In this document: positions 16,041-24,861 of the stretch, in pieces
How the letters are laid out: each line of letters opens with the position of its first letter
How positions within the stretch are numbered: position 1 is the first letter of the stretch
Origin: a bacterium
GTDB lineage: Bacteria; Patescibacteriota; Patescibacteriia; 2-12-FULL-60-25
Assembly (NCBI GenBank): GCA_021806685.1
Contig: JAJZQU010000008.1
Span: 1 to 34,571, forward strand
DNA: 34,571 bases
Reading direction: 5' to 3'
The notes under the pieces: generated by a model
Database searches by the model: none
Seen by the model: only the letters and a program-made list of their open reading frames with translations
What the model was told of the DNA's origin: nothing
Position numbers and translations under genes: made by a program

Positions 16041-17105
16041 ATGCGCCCATCTTTTGAAACACAACTGCGCCAAATGAACGAAATAGCCAAAGATAAGGCT
16101 AAGCCGGACAATACGGAAGAGCAGAGGAAGAAAATGGATATTGTGTTGGATTATCAAATTGAAAAAGCGGCTGAACGTTTTGAGACGCCGGAAAAGACCC
16201 AGGCAACAATATTTAAACTGCAAAAAAGGAAACAAAAAATCATGGCCAGACTCAAAGAGCAGCTGCGCCAAATCGATAATCCTTTTGAGAAAGAGGCTGT
16301 GCCTGAAGGAGCAAACCGTGTTAAGTATCAAGATGGCAAACTTGTCTGCACCACTGCAAAAGGAGAGCAAGAGATTACGCTTGGCGAACTGCTGACTGAC
16401 ATCGAATGGGGCTTGAACTATTACCTGGACCCAAATACCGTACCTCGCCTTATCCGCAAAAAATACTTTATCGAGCAGGCCAAGCATGAAATCATGGATT
16501 TACTCGACCGCCAAATCATGACCAACGAATCCCAAAGAGAGTCAGTCGATGAATTGAAGAAAGAGGGCTATATAAAGATGATTGCCCAGGAAAACCAAGA
16601 ACAGTCCGGTAAGTATGCCGAAAGGATGGTCAAAAACCTGCTTAAAAAAATTGCGATTGACCAGGATTTGGATATCGAAATTTCAGATGCGGATGCTTAT
16701 CAGGACATGGAACTTAAAATCGACTTTATAATCAAGCGCAAGATGGCCGCCCGCGGCGTGAACGTCGAAACCAACGACGAAGATCGGATTGGTATCCAAT
16801 TCACTTCCACTGATGCGCCGGAAATCGTCCATAAAAAGGAACGCCAAATCAGGCAGGCTAAGAAAAAACTCGGGCGAGAAGAAAAAATCCAGGACATTGC
16901 CCTCGTATCAATTCCATTACGCCAAATCCAAGCCATGGTTCAAGATTGGAAACGAGACAAGCTCCCAGGCGGACCGGATAAATTGTGGAACACAGCAACC
17001 AGGGCCGAAATATTCGGCAAAGTCATGAAAAATTTTTTGGCTGGAGAGGAAATTGACCAATACGTTGCAAAAATCCAAGCTAAACAGTTACGAGCAGCGG
17101 CGTGA
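16041..17105 (+). CDS. Hypothetical protein, possible PD-(D/E)XK-like fold
   Basis: 354 aa; conserved-looking KYAERMVKNLLKKIA...MELKIDFIIKRK...DRIGIQFTSTDA pattern; -10 TGCTATCAT immediately upstream. Confidence 0.75.
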   Translation: MRPSFETQLRQMNEIAKDKAKPDNTEEQRKKMDIVLDYQIEKAAERFETPEKTQATIFKLQKRKQKIMARLKEQLRQIDNPFEKEAVPEGANRVKYQDGKLVCTTAKGEQEITLGELLTDIEWGLNYYLDPNTVPRLIRKKYFIEQAKHEIMDLLDRQIMTNESQRESVDELKKEGYIKMIAQENQEQSGKYAERMVKNLLKKIAIDQDLDIEISDADAYQDMELKIDFIIKRKMAARGVNVETNDEDRIGIQFTSTDAPEIVHKKERQIRQAKKKLGREEKIQDIALVSIPLRQIQAMVQDWKRDKLPGGPDKLWNTATRAEIFGKVMKNFLAGEEIDQYVAKIQAKQLRAAA

Positions 17106-17946
17106 CATCAGGTTCAAGCTCAGCAGAGATGGACTGGACATCCGCATCTGCCGGAGGTTGATATTTCATGCGGGAAAAATTGGAATCAATAAATTCCTCG
17201 GACAGGCGCTGGCCGGTTTTGCGGTCAGCGATTTCGCGCCACAGCGAATTTGTGCGGAAGTGTTGGCCCTTGGCAACATCAAAAAGGTATTGGTGCCCCT
17301 TTTCAATAACATGATAAGCGACTTCAAGCTCTTTATCTGACCTGATCTCCCCTTTCAGATGCTCATCCGTGACCCAAACATTGATCTGAAAAGTCTTGTT
17401 AGTCGGATTATGGAATTGCAAGTCCAAATAATTATAAAAAATAGTGGCGCCAGACCCAAAAGGCAGGACACGGCCAGAATCAGGAAAAGCATCAAAGCTA
17501 TGATGATGTCGCTCTGTGACTGTGAGAGGGGTATGCAAAACCATCCAATGCAAAAGGTTGGCCATCTGGCACAAACCGCCGCCAATGTCTGATTTGGCTT
17601 CCCCATCCATTAGAACCATGCCTTCGAGGTAGCCTTTCTTGGCGGTCGGGCGGCCAACTAACTTCCAGAGCGAAAAAGTCTCGCCCGGCCTGATGACCAC
17701 GCTATTGATCTTATCAGCTGCTAACTTGAGGTTAGTGACCTTATTCACTTGCAGCCGCATATCAACATCACCCAATTTGCGCAGAAGCAAGGATTGATGG
17801 CTGAAACATTTGTAAGCCAAGTTGGTCTGTACTTTGCGGGTAGCCAGCTTCTGGCTAACTGAAGACACGCCCCGCTTTAAACGGTGGGTTTCGACACAGG
17901 CGTGGTACAGCCAGGGGTGGATTTGGGAGACTAACTTGCGGGGCAT
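17080..17946 (-). CDS. VanW family protein
   Basis: NSVVIRPGETFSLWKLVGRPTAKKGYLEGMVLMDGEAKSDIGGGLCQMANLLHWMVLHTPLTVTERHHHSFDAFPDSGRVLPFGSGATIFYNYLDLQFHN. Confidence 0.95.
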   Translation of the reverse strand: MPRKLVSQIHPWLYHACVETHRLKRGVSSVSQKLATRKVQTNLAYKCFSHQSLLLRKLGDVDMRLQVNKVTNLKLAADKINSVVIRPGETFSLWKLVGRPTAKKGYLEGMVLMDGEAKSDIGGGLCQMANLLHWMVLHTPLTVTERHHHSFDAFPDSGRVLPFGSGATIFYNYLDLQFHNPTNKTFQINVWVTDEHLKGEIRSDKELEVAYHVIEKGHQYLFDVAKGQHFRTNSLWREIADRKTGQRLSEEFIDSNFSRMKYQPPADADVQSISAELEPDVTPLLVTV

Positions 17947-18018
17947 ACGAATAATTGAGGATATAGGTGATTGTTGGTTTTGTCAACGGGTGTACCGGGT
18001 GCTTATGACAAGGTTTTT

Positions 18019-18047
18019 AAAAAAATAAGCCCCGAAGGACTCGGGGC
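18019..18047 (-). terminator. Terminator of the 18109-18885 gene
   Basis: - strand GCCCCGA-gtcct-TCGGGGC followed by TTATTTTTTT. Confidence 0.85.
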
Positions 18048-18108
18048 ACGGTGGAGGAAAGAAACGAGCCTTTGCTAAGCTACGGACGATAAGGGCAAAG
18101 CAACAGCG

Positions 18109-18885
18109 TTAAGCTGCGGAGCGGGAGCAGGAGAGGTCGTCGGCATCGTCAGGGCGGCCGTAGTCGACCCTGAACTCGCCGCCAAGCCAGTTGGCGTTAG
18201 GCACATTGCCGTCGGAGAGCCGAGAACCCGAACAGAGGGTGATGTTCTTGGTATCGAGATGACCTCCGCTTGTCACATCGTTGTACCACAGCTCCATCAC
18301 GCAACGCTCGCGCAGGACAATGCCGGAGATCTTACGAAGCTCTAAGTCATTGGCTGAGAGGTTATTATTTTCCTCATCAGCCTCCACCCGGCCTCGAAAA
18401 CATACGACATAGGCCTTGTCAGGCGTTCGGTCGTTGGCCGTAACAATAGCATCCATGTTTTCGTCTTCGCCGATGTAGGACTGGCACGGAAAACAATCCT
18501 TGCATTTGGCCCACACCTCATTCAAGGTCAGGCCTTGTGCCATCATGACCGGCCAGTTAAAACCGGGCCGAGGGGCAGGCATCACGAGGCGGGAAAAATT
18601 GACCTTACGGTTGAAGAGCTTGCGATAGAAGCGCTGCCACTCGGCAGGCCAATCCGTAATGAAGTGCCAAGGATTGTTAAGCGCGTATCGGCGGACAGCT
18701 TCAATGAACGGCTTACGGATGATAGTCTTGAACTCGCCTCCGTTTTTGAGCAGACCCTGCGCGCGCTCACGGTCGAGCTTTAAACAACGCAGAGCCTCAC
18801 TGCCAACTTCCCCTACGATCTGAATGAGCGATTTTCTCTGTCCGGCTGTCATGGGAGACGTGATCGACTTGGTCGTCATCGCCAT
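18109..18885 (-). CDS. Hypothetical protein (possible CPR paralogous family)
   Basis: SD GGAGGG before ATG; own promoter TTGACA-17-TATGTT and terminator. Confidence 0.8.
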   Translation of the reverse strand: MAMTTKSITSPMTAGQRKSLIQIVGEVGSEALRCLKLDRERAQGLLKNGGEFKTIIRKPFIEAVRRYALNNPWHFITDWPAEWQRFYRKLFNRKVNFSRLVMPAPRPGFNWPVMMAQGLTLNEVWAKCKDCFPCQSYIGEDENMDAIVTANDRTPDKAYVVCFRGRVEADEENNNLSANDLELRKISGIVLRERCVMELWYNDVTSGGHLDTKNITLCSGSRLSDGNVPNANWLGGEFRVDYGRPDDADDLSCSRSAA

Positions 18886-18961
18886 ACCCTCCTACGCCGT
18901 CACGAACATCTGCTTGGGCGGACCATCCGCTTTCGCAGTCCTCGTTAAAAACGGCCTGATG

Positions 18962-18990
18962 AACATATACATTTTTGACCAAAATGTCAA
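18962..18990 (-). promoter_or_regulatory. Sigma70 promoter of the 18109-18885 gene
   Basis: - strand TTGACA (18990-18985), 17-nt spacer, TATGTT (18967-18962). Confidence 0.6.
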
Positions 18991-19020
18991 CCTTTGGAGC
19001 TTCTTTGGTTACTGATGTAT

Positions 19021-19111
19021 CATATGACTACTAATGTGACACGTGACTTGTGACACGTCGGATTCAGACGCATCACATATCACGTGTTGCGAGTCACGAG
19101 CCATATGACTA
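19021..19111. repeat. Short direct/inverted repeat cluster upstream of polX
   Basis: TGTGACACGT at 19035-19044 and 19049-19058; CATATGACTA at 19021-19030 and 19102-19111; additional CACGTG/TCACG words. Confidence 0.7.
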
Positions 19112-20856
19112 AAGCCCAAGAACTTGCCAAAATCTTCTTAGAGTTCGCCTACTGGCACGAAATGAATGGTGTGGCCTTTAAGCCGCGGGCTTATGAAATC
19201 TCATCAGAGTCCATGGCCGGCTTGGGTGACGAGGTGGAGGCGGCCTGGCGCAAGGGCGGGGTTAAGGCGCTTAAAGAACTGCCTGGCTTGGGCCAAAGCA
19301 CGGCCGAAAAAGTTGATGAATTTTTAAGGACAGGACATATTAAAGAATATGAGCAGATGAAGAAAAGGTTTCCGGTTGATATTTGGGGGCTTTCGCGGAT
19401 CGAAGGCTTGGGGCCAAAACACATCAAAGAACTTTACCAACATCTCAAAGTAAAAAACTTGAGTGACCTGAAGCGCGCTTTGCAATCCGGCAAGATCAAA
19501 AACCTGCCGCGCTGGGGCGAGAAAAGCCAAGATAAACTCGAAAGACAGCTTAAACTCATGGAAGCTTCGGCTGGCCGCCAGCTTTTGGGTTATATTTTGC
19601 CAGCGGCTGACCAGATAGTAAAAGCCTTGAGCAAGGTGCCGGGTGTCATGCATTGCGCTTATGCCGGTTCAATCAGACGGAGGCAAGAAACCATCGGTGA
19701 CATTGATCTGCTTGCGACATCCAAAAACCCTGAACGTGTCATGGACGTTTTTGTACACTTGCCCCAAGTCGAGACGATTCACGAAAAGGGCAAGACCAGG
19801 TCATCAGTCAGGCTAAAGATTGGCATTGATGCTGACTTGCGGGTTGTACCGGATAAAGTTTACGGCGCAACTCTCCAATATTTCACTGGCGACAAAAAGC
19901 ATAACGTCATGTTGCGAGAGTATGCTTTATCTAAAGGTTTTACGCTGAACGAATATGGATTGTTTACTCTGGTCCGCAAGAAAGGCAAACACGAGGGAGG
20001 TAGATTAATCGTCTGCAAGACAGAGGAGGAAATCTATAAAAAACTTAAGATGGATACTCCCCCGCCAGAACTGCGCGTGGGCGGAGATGAAATTGAGGCA
20101 GCCCAAAAACACAAACTGCCTAATTTAATTCCGTACGGATCAGTCAAAGGCGATTTGCAGGTGCAGACGACCTGGTCAGATGGAGTTTTGAATATCAAGG
20201 AAATGGCTGAGGAAGCAAAGAAACGCGGGCTGACTTACATGGCAGTCACTGACCATACCAAATCGCTGGCTTTCATCAACGGCCTGAATGAAAAACGCCT
20301 GGCCCAGCAAGGCAAAGAGATTGATAAGCTGAATAAGACATTAAAAAGTTTCACGATCCTCAAAGGTACGGAGTGTGACATCCATAAAGATGGTAGTTTG
20401 GATTTATCTGACAAGGCTTTGGCTAAGTTGGATTGGGTCGGCATCTCTATCCACTCGCAATTTAAGTTATCGAGAGCTGAGCAGACTAAGCGGTTAGTAA
20501 AAGCCATGTCCAACCCTTACGTTGACTGTGTCTTCCATCCGACTTGCCGCTTGATTGGCAAACGCGAACCCATTGATCTTGATATGGATGAGGTTTTGGC
20601 CGCGGCTAAGCGTTATAACGTAGCGCTTGAGATTAATTCTTTCCCCGAACGATCTGATTTGCGCGACGTACACGTACGCATGGCTATTAAGGCTGGCGTC
20701 AAAATCGTCATTAACAGCGACGCGCACGCACCTGAACATTTTGATTACTTGCCTTTGGGCGAAGCCATTGCGCGCCGCGGCTGGGCCACCAAATCTGATG
20801 TCCTAAATACAAAATCATTTAAAGAACTGATGGCTCGACGAACAAAGAAACGCTAA
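19105..20856 (+). CDS. polX: DNA polymerase/3'-5' exonuclease PolX (Pol beta + PHP domains)
   Basis: AGSIRRRQETIGDIDLLATS polymerase motif; PHP motifs AVTDHTKSL, GTECDIHKDG, INSDAHAPEHFDYL; ATG 19105. Confidence 0.95.
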   Translation: MTKAQELAKIFLEFAYWHEMNGVAFKPRAYEISSESMAGLGDEVEAAWRKGGVKALKELPGLGQSTAEKVDEFLRTGHIKEYEQMKKRFPVDIWGLSRIEGLGPKHIKELYQHLKVKNLSDLKRALQSGKIKNLPRWGEKSQDKLERQLKLMEASAGRQLLGYILPAADQIVKALSKVPGVMHCAYAGSIRRRQETIGDIDLLATSKNPERVMDVFVHLPQVETIHEKGKTRSSVRLKIGIDADLRVVPDKVYGATLQYFTGDKKHNVMLREYALSKGFTLNEYGLFTLVRKKGKHEGGRLIVCKTEEEIYKKLKMDTPPPELRVGGDEIEAAQKHKLPNLIPYGSVKGDLQVQTTWSDGVLNIKEMAEEAKKRGLTYMAVTDHTKSLAFINGLNEKRLAQQGKEIDKLNKTLKSFTILKGTECDIHKDGSLDLSDKALAKLDWVGISIHSQFKLSRAEQTKRLVKAMSNPYVDCVFHPTCRLIGKREPIDLDMDEVLAAAKRYNVALEINSFPERSDLRDVHVRMAIKAGVKIVINSDAHAPEHFDYLPLGEAIARRGWATKSDVLNTKSFKELMARRTKKR

Positions 20857-21416
20857 CGTTTGTAAGTGCTTACCAGTTCAGCTTGGTCTAAAACATGATC
20901 CTTGATGGCAGCCAGGACATCTGCCTTGGTAGCTGAAGGTGTGAGGCTGAGTATCCTATCCAAAGCGTAAAGCTTGAAGATATAACGATGCGTCCCGCTG
21001 GGCGGGCAAGGACTGACATAAGCATTAGTCTTCAATGTGCTCTTGCCAACGATGCCTGGCGGTTTCTGCCCTTCGTCGATTGACGTAATGGTTGAGGGTA
21101 TGTCAAAAACAACCCAGTGCACAAAATCACCTGATGGCGCGTCCGGATCATCTACCAACAAGACAAGAGATTTGGTAGTTGATGGCAAATCATCCCAAGC
21201 TAAGGGTGGGCTGATATTTTGGCCGTCACAAGTGTATTTGGCTGGTAAGGGCTGGTTGTGGCCAAAGGCCGGACTGGTAAGTTGCATATTTTTACCGGTT
21301 TTAATCAAAACTGCGGGTTGATTAGCGGGTTGATGGCCACCATTACAACCAGCTCCATACACAAAAAAACCAAACACCAAAAACCAAGATACAAACAAAC
21401 TCCAAGTTTTAAACAT
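20853..21416 (-). CDS. YbhB/YbcL family PEBP-like lipoprotein
   Basis: N-terminal signal with lipobox-like YGAG|C; KYTCDGQNISPPLAWDDLPSTTKSLVLLVDDPDAPSGDFVHWVVFDIP; CPPSGTHRYIFKLYALD. Confidence 0.93.
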   Translation of the reverse strand: MFKTWSLFVSWFLVFGFFVYGAGCNGGHQPANQPAVLIKTGKNMQLTSPAFGHNQPLPAKYTCDGQNISPPLAWDDLPSTTKSLVLLVDDPDAPSGDFVHWVVFDIPSTITSIDEGQKPPGIVGKSTLKTNAYVSPCPPSGTHRYIFKLYALDRILSLTPSATKADVLAAIKDHVLDQAELVSTYKR

Positions 21417-21427
21417 TAAACTTCAAA

Positions 21428-21892
21428 TTATTTCTTGGCTACTTGATTAGCACCGATCGCTTCCAGAAAGGCCGTGCGGGTGTTTTTAATTGTTTTATCC
21501 CAGGAGTGTTTAACAGCCTGCATGCCTTGGCTGCCATAACCGCAATATGGTTCATGCATGGCTGACCACAGGATGTCGATATTTTCTTGATATGTCTTGG
21601 CCGCTGAATCGTTCCCCCGGTATTTCTCTATATCCTTATTCATCTGGGCCACAACTTGATCATGGCGCTTTTTCATTTCGACCGTCAGACAGCGCGTAGT
21701 CGGATTTGCATATTCTTTTTCATCAGCTCCGGGAGTAATCGAGACTTTTGCAACGCAAAAACCTTTGTTGCAACGCGGGAGTTTTTTGACGACTTTCTTG
21801 GTCGCAGCTTCAACCCCTTGCGGCAAAAAAAATAATCCCATCAAAAAAGCTGCCAGAAAAAAAGAGACCAGATATTTAGAGTCAGTTTTCAT
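21428..21892 (-). CDS. Secreted hypothetical protein
   Basis: Signal peptide KYLVSFFLAAFLMGLFFLPQGVEAA; probable operon with the PEBP gene. Confidence 0.8.
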   Translation of the reverse strand: MKTDSKYLVSFFLAAFLMGLFFLPQGVEAATKKVVKKLPRCNKGFCVAKVSITPGADEKEYANPTTRCLTVEMKKRHDQVVAQMNKDIEKYRGNDSAAKTYQENIDILWSAMHEPYCGYGSQGMQAVKHSWDKTIKNTRTAFLEAIGANQVAKK

Positions 21893-22027
21893 AATGGATG
21901 TATCTTATATGAAATCATAATATCTCCTGCCGATCAATAGACTTATGCACTGATTGGCTAGGTTGAGCGGAAATTGTTTCGTCGTAGAGACGCAAAATCT
22001 TGTGTCTCCACATACATGCGACAGGAT

Positions 22028-22056
22028 TGACAAAATGCCATTTTTTTGCTATATTT
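22028..22056 (+). promoter_or_regulatory. Canonical sigma70 promoter of the 22147-23700 gene
   Basis: TTGACA-17 nt-TATATT with extended -10 TGC. Confidence 0.8.
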
Positions 22057-22146
22057 ACCCGTCATCCTAATTCAGGGGGTGGCTAAAAAAACAGTTGATT
22101 TTCGCGTCCAGTCTGGCGCGATTCGCACATCGACAGGGAGGCTAAC

Positions 22147-23700
22147 ATGAGCTTCAAGATCAAGGTAGCTTGGAGAATCGAGAATGGCGAAGCCAAGGGA
22201 CGTATCATTGAAGACGTGAAAGGAAGACGGAAGATCGTATTCCTGGCACGTAACTTCAGTGGTCGTAGGCCCAGGGATGGCGAGATAACAGACGCCCTCA
22301 TTGAGAAGGACACCAAGCCCGAAGAGGTTGGCAGGGGTGCGCTCCTGGTGAGTCCCCGCTATGCGCCTGACACCAACGCCCTGTCCGACAAGGATGTCCG
22401 TGCCAAGCTCAACGAGCTGGCCCGAGCCGCACTTCCGGTCTTCGATGAGATGTATATCGAAGTCAACCTGCCCGGCTGGAAAGGTAACCTCACTATCAAG
22501 TTCCCAAGGAAGTGGTTCGACGAAGGTCCGCTCAGCGTGTCGTGGTCCTTCCATGCCGAAAACGGACATACCTTGTTCGATAGGCTGGAAATGACCTCGG
22601 CCATCCGATTCATTCGACAACGCGGATTGATAGTCACGGATTTGGCACAGGCCATCAAGGACCTGGGCGAACCCAAAAAAACCAAGGGATCATCTCTTCA
22701 AGCCATCCTAACCTGGACCGACAGACACGGTTACAGCCTCTGTGCGGAAGTATCTTGCAACGAGGCCAAGAACCACGGCTGCGTTCTCCAAAACTTCCGG
22801 ATCGAAGATCGTCGCGTTGTAGCCGACATCTCGATGCTCAATGGGAAGTGGGTTCAGGAAAACCAAGGGATCACAAGCCGCGAGTTCTTGTACTCAGATA
22901 CCGGCGAGCTGAGCCGAGCCGATTTCGACCAAAAGCACATATCGAGCCTGAGCGAGGAGCAACGGCGGGCAGTGGTGCTTTTGGCGCAATCCGTTTTGCA
23001 CTCTCCTGCCTGGTACCAACAGTACGTGATCGCCGAAGCGCTCAACCCGCAGGCCACTGGGTCACTGGCTGTTTGGTACGTCCTCAAGCAGCTCAAGGTA
23101 CTGGCCGAGGACATGTACACTCCCCTCGATCAATTGGAGTGGACTGTGCCGGAAATCGATAGGCTCTTGGCAAATGTGAACAAACTCCGCGCACTCAAGC
23201 CAAGCTACCGCGGCCAAGGCAATCCGGAAATCTATACCTCTGAGCCGGAAGACTCGGAAGATGTTGCCCGGATGGAAGCGGAAAACATTGCCATGCTCAC
23301 CAAGCTCAAGGCAGAATACGACGAGGTTATGGCCTCTGCCGATCTGATTCGTGAGCTACGCCGTGATCCTTCCTTCTACAAGTCGATAGACTCCGAGCTT
23401 GTCAAACTCGAGAGCGAGTCCGATAAGGCTATAGCGGGACTCAACAGAAAAGCATCAGCTGACACAGATGATCTGCGGCTGCATGCCAATCGCTTCAAAG
23501 AAGATCTGCAACGGAATCGTAAATACCTGACCGACTTCCAACGTGGCCAGTACACCCGCCAAGATTGTGAGCAATGGGTGGAGGGAATGCTCATATGCCT
23601 CCAACGTCTGCGCCGACGGTGGCAGGACATGCTCGAGTACCAGCAGAGACTCGACGCAGCCCAGGCTGACGAGTTGCAACCGGCCGAGCAGAGCGCCTGA
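22147..23700 (+). CDS. Large hypothetical protein, possible N-terminal small beta-barrel domain and C-terminal helical region
   Basis: SD GGGAGG 7 nt before ATG, canonical promoter, 517 aa; N-terminus IENGEAKGRIIEDVKGRRKIVFLARNFSGRRPRDGEITDALIEKDTKPEEVGRGALLVSPRY. Confidence 0.85.
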   Translation: MSFKIKVAWRIENGEAKGRIIEDVKGRRKIVFLARNFSGRRPRDGEITDALIEKDTKPEEVGRGALLVSPRYAPDTNALSDKDVRAKLNELARAALPVFDEMYIEVNLPGWKGNLTIKFPRKWFDEGPLSVSWSFHAENGHTLFDRLEMTSAIRFIRQRGLIVTDLAQAIKDLGEPKKTKGSSLQAILTWTDRHGYSLCAEVSCNEAKNHGCVLQNFRIEDRRVVADISMLNGKWVQENQGITSREFLYSDTGELSRADFDQKHISSLSEEQRRAVVLLAQSVLHSPAWYQQYVIAEALNPQATGSLAVWYVLKQLKVLAEDMYTPLDQLEWTVPEIDRLLANVNKLRALKPSYRGQGNPEIYTSEPEDSEDVARMEAENIAMLTKLKAEYDEVMASADLIRELRRDPSFYKSIDSELVKLESESDKAIAGLNRKASADTDDLRLHANRFKEDLQRNRKYLTDFQRGQYTRQDCEQWVEGMLICLQRLRRRWQDMLEYQQRLDAAQADELQPAEQSA

Positions 23701-23723
23701 TCCTATCGTCCTTTTCCCACCTC

Positions 23724-23746
23724 GGGGACGTCACTCGCACGTCCCC
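23724..23746 (+). terminator. Strong 3' hairpin lacking a T-run
   Basis: GGGGACGT-cactcgc-ACGTCCCC, perfect 8 bp, followed by TACACC. Confidence 0.5.
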
Positions 23747-23887
23747 TACACCACCGAATCCATAAGGCATTGTGGCTTCAGTGATGCAATTTCTTGACTA
23801 ATTGTTTTTATAAACGTAATATAGCCGCGCAATTTGAGAGGGAAGATTGTTTGCGACGGTACTCTGTTCCCTCGCTGCTTTCGTCCT

Positions 23888-23914
23888 GAATGCTAAAGCT
23901 ACGCTTTATCATTC
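23888..23914. repeat. Palindrome upstream of tRNA-Lys
   Basis: GAATGCTAAAGC-tac-GCTTTATCATTC, 11 of 12 positions paired. Confidence 0.75.
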
Positions 23915-23925
23915 CGTCCTCACTT

Positions 23926-24001
23926 GCGACGGTAGCTCAGCTGGTAGAGCAGGGGCCTCTTAAGCCCAAGGTCCCGGGTTCAAACCCCGGCCGTCGCACC
24001 A
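23926..24001 (+). tRNA. tRNA-Lys (CTT), CCA encoded
   Basis: Acceptor gcgacgg/ccgtcgc, anticodon loop ctCTTaa, T-arm ccggg-ttcaaac-cccgg, 3' acca. Confidence 0.95.
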
Positions 24002-24005
24002 GACG

Positions 24006-24028
24006 AAAAACCCCGAAAGGGGTTTTTT
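24006..24028 (+). terminator. tRNA-Lys terminator
   Basis: AAAAACCCC-GAAA-GGGGTTTTTT. Confidence 0.88.
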
Positions 24029-24040
24029 GTTTTTCAAGAT

Positions 24041-24066
24041 AAAAAAGTAGCCCGTTGATGGGGCTA
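24041..24066 (-). terminator. Terminator overlapping the stop codon of the 24064-24777 gene
   Basis: - strand TAGCCC-catcaac-GGGCTA-CTTTTTT; the first three stem bases are the stop codon TAG. Confidence 0.85.
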
Positions 24067-24777
24067 GAGGAGGAAGGCGTCTAGCGTCTTGAGGTTGGGC
24101 ACGGCATTGAAGGCTGGAAATTCTCGGATGAGAACCCGCCTATCCAATTGGTAAGACACGGCCACAACCCTGTCATCGCTAAGACGCGTGGAAGTACGAA
24201 AGAACAAAGGAGTGTGCCGATCACCGGCAAGCACAGTGAGCGATTCCATGTCGTCTTGCTCGACCAGCCAGGCAATGAGGTAAGTTACCTGGACCAGGCT
24301 GGGCAGAGTAATCCGCCGATAAAAATCGCTGTTGCTCCGCGGGTATTGCGTCCGCCTGAGTTTGTCGCGGTACTGCTCTTCGTCCGCATACGAACCAACG
24401 GTGTAGGCAACCCATTTATCAGCCGGATCAAGAATGGCCTCCAACCTATCGGTCAGACCCTTGTCCCATTCCACCCCAACCTGACGAACCGCAAAGTAAC
24501 GGTACAGGCCAGTGAAAAGGTGGATGCCTGCTGGACACCAGCAGACATGCCGATTGCCATCTTGAATACTTCTGATGAACTTACCCGCTTCCTGCGAGGT
24601 ACTGAATTCCTTCGGGCTCCTCGACTCAAGGCCAAGTAATCTCAGGAATGCTTGGTAGGTCAAATAATTGGCCGTCCAGTGGTCCCGAATCGCTCCCGTC
24701 AGGTTGATGCAAACAGGGGTTTTATCTTCCTCTTCGTCACTCAGTGCGGTAGACAAATCGATTAGTTTAGCCGCCAT
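24064..24777 (-). CDS. Hypothetical protein
   Basis: SD AAGGAGG-atgac-ATG supports the start at 24777 rather than 24801. Confidence 0.8.
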   Translation of the reverse strand: MAAKLIDLSTALSDEEEDKTPVCINLTGAIRDHWTANYLTYQAFLRLLGLESRSPKEFSTSQEAGKFIRSIQDGNRHVCWCPAGIHLFTGLYRYFAVRQVGVEWDKGLTDRLEAILDPADKWVAYTVGSYADEEQYRDKLRRTQYPRSNSDFYRRITLPSLVQVTYLIAWLVEQDDMESLTVLAGDRHTPLFFRTSTRLSDDRVVAVSYQLDRRVLIREFPAFNAVPNLKTLDAFLL

Positions 24778-24861
24778 GTCATCCTCCTTTTTGCTCGCCA
24801 CTATTTATATCACAAAGGCACCCAATCGTCACATGATATTGGGCATTGGTATTTTAATATT

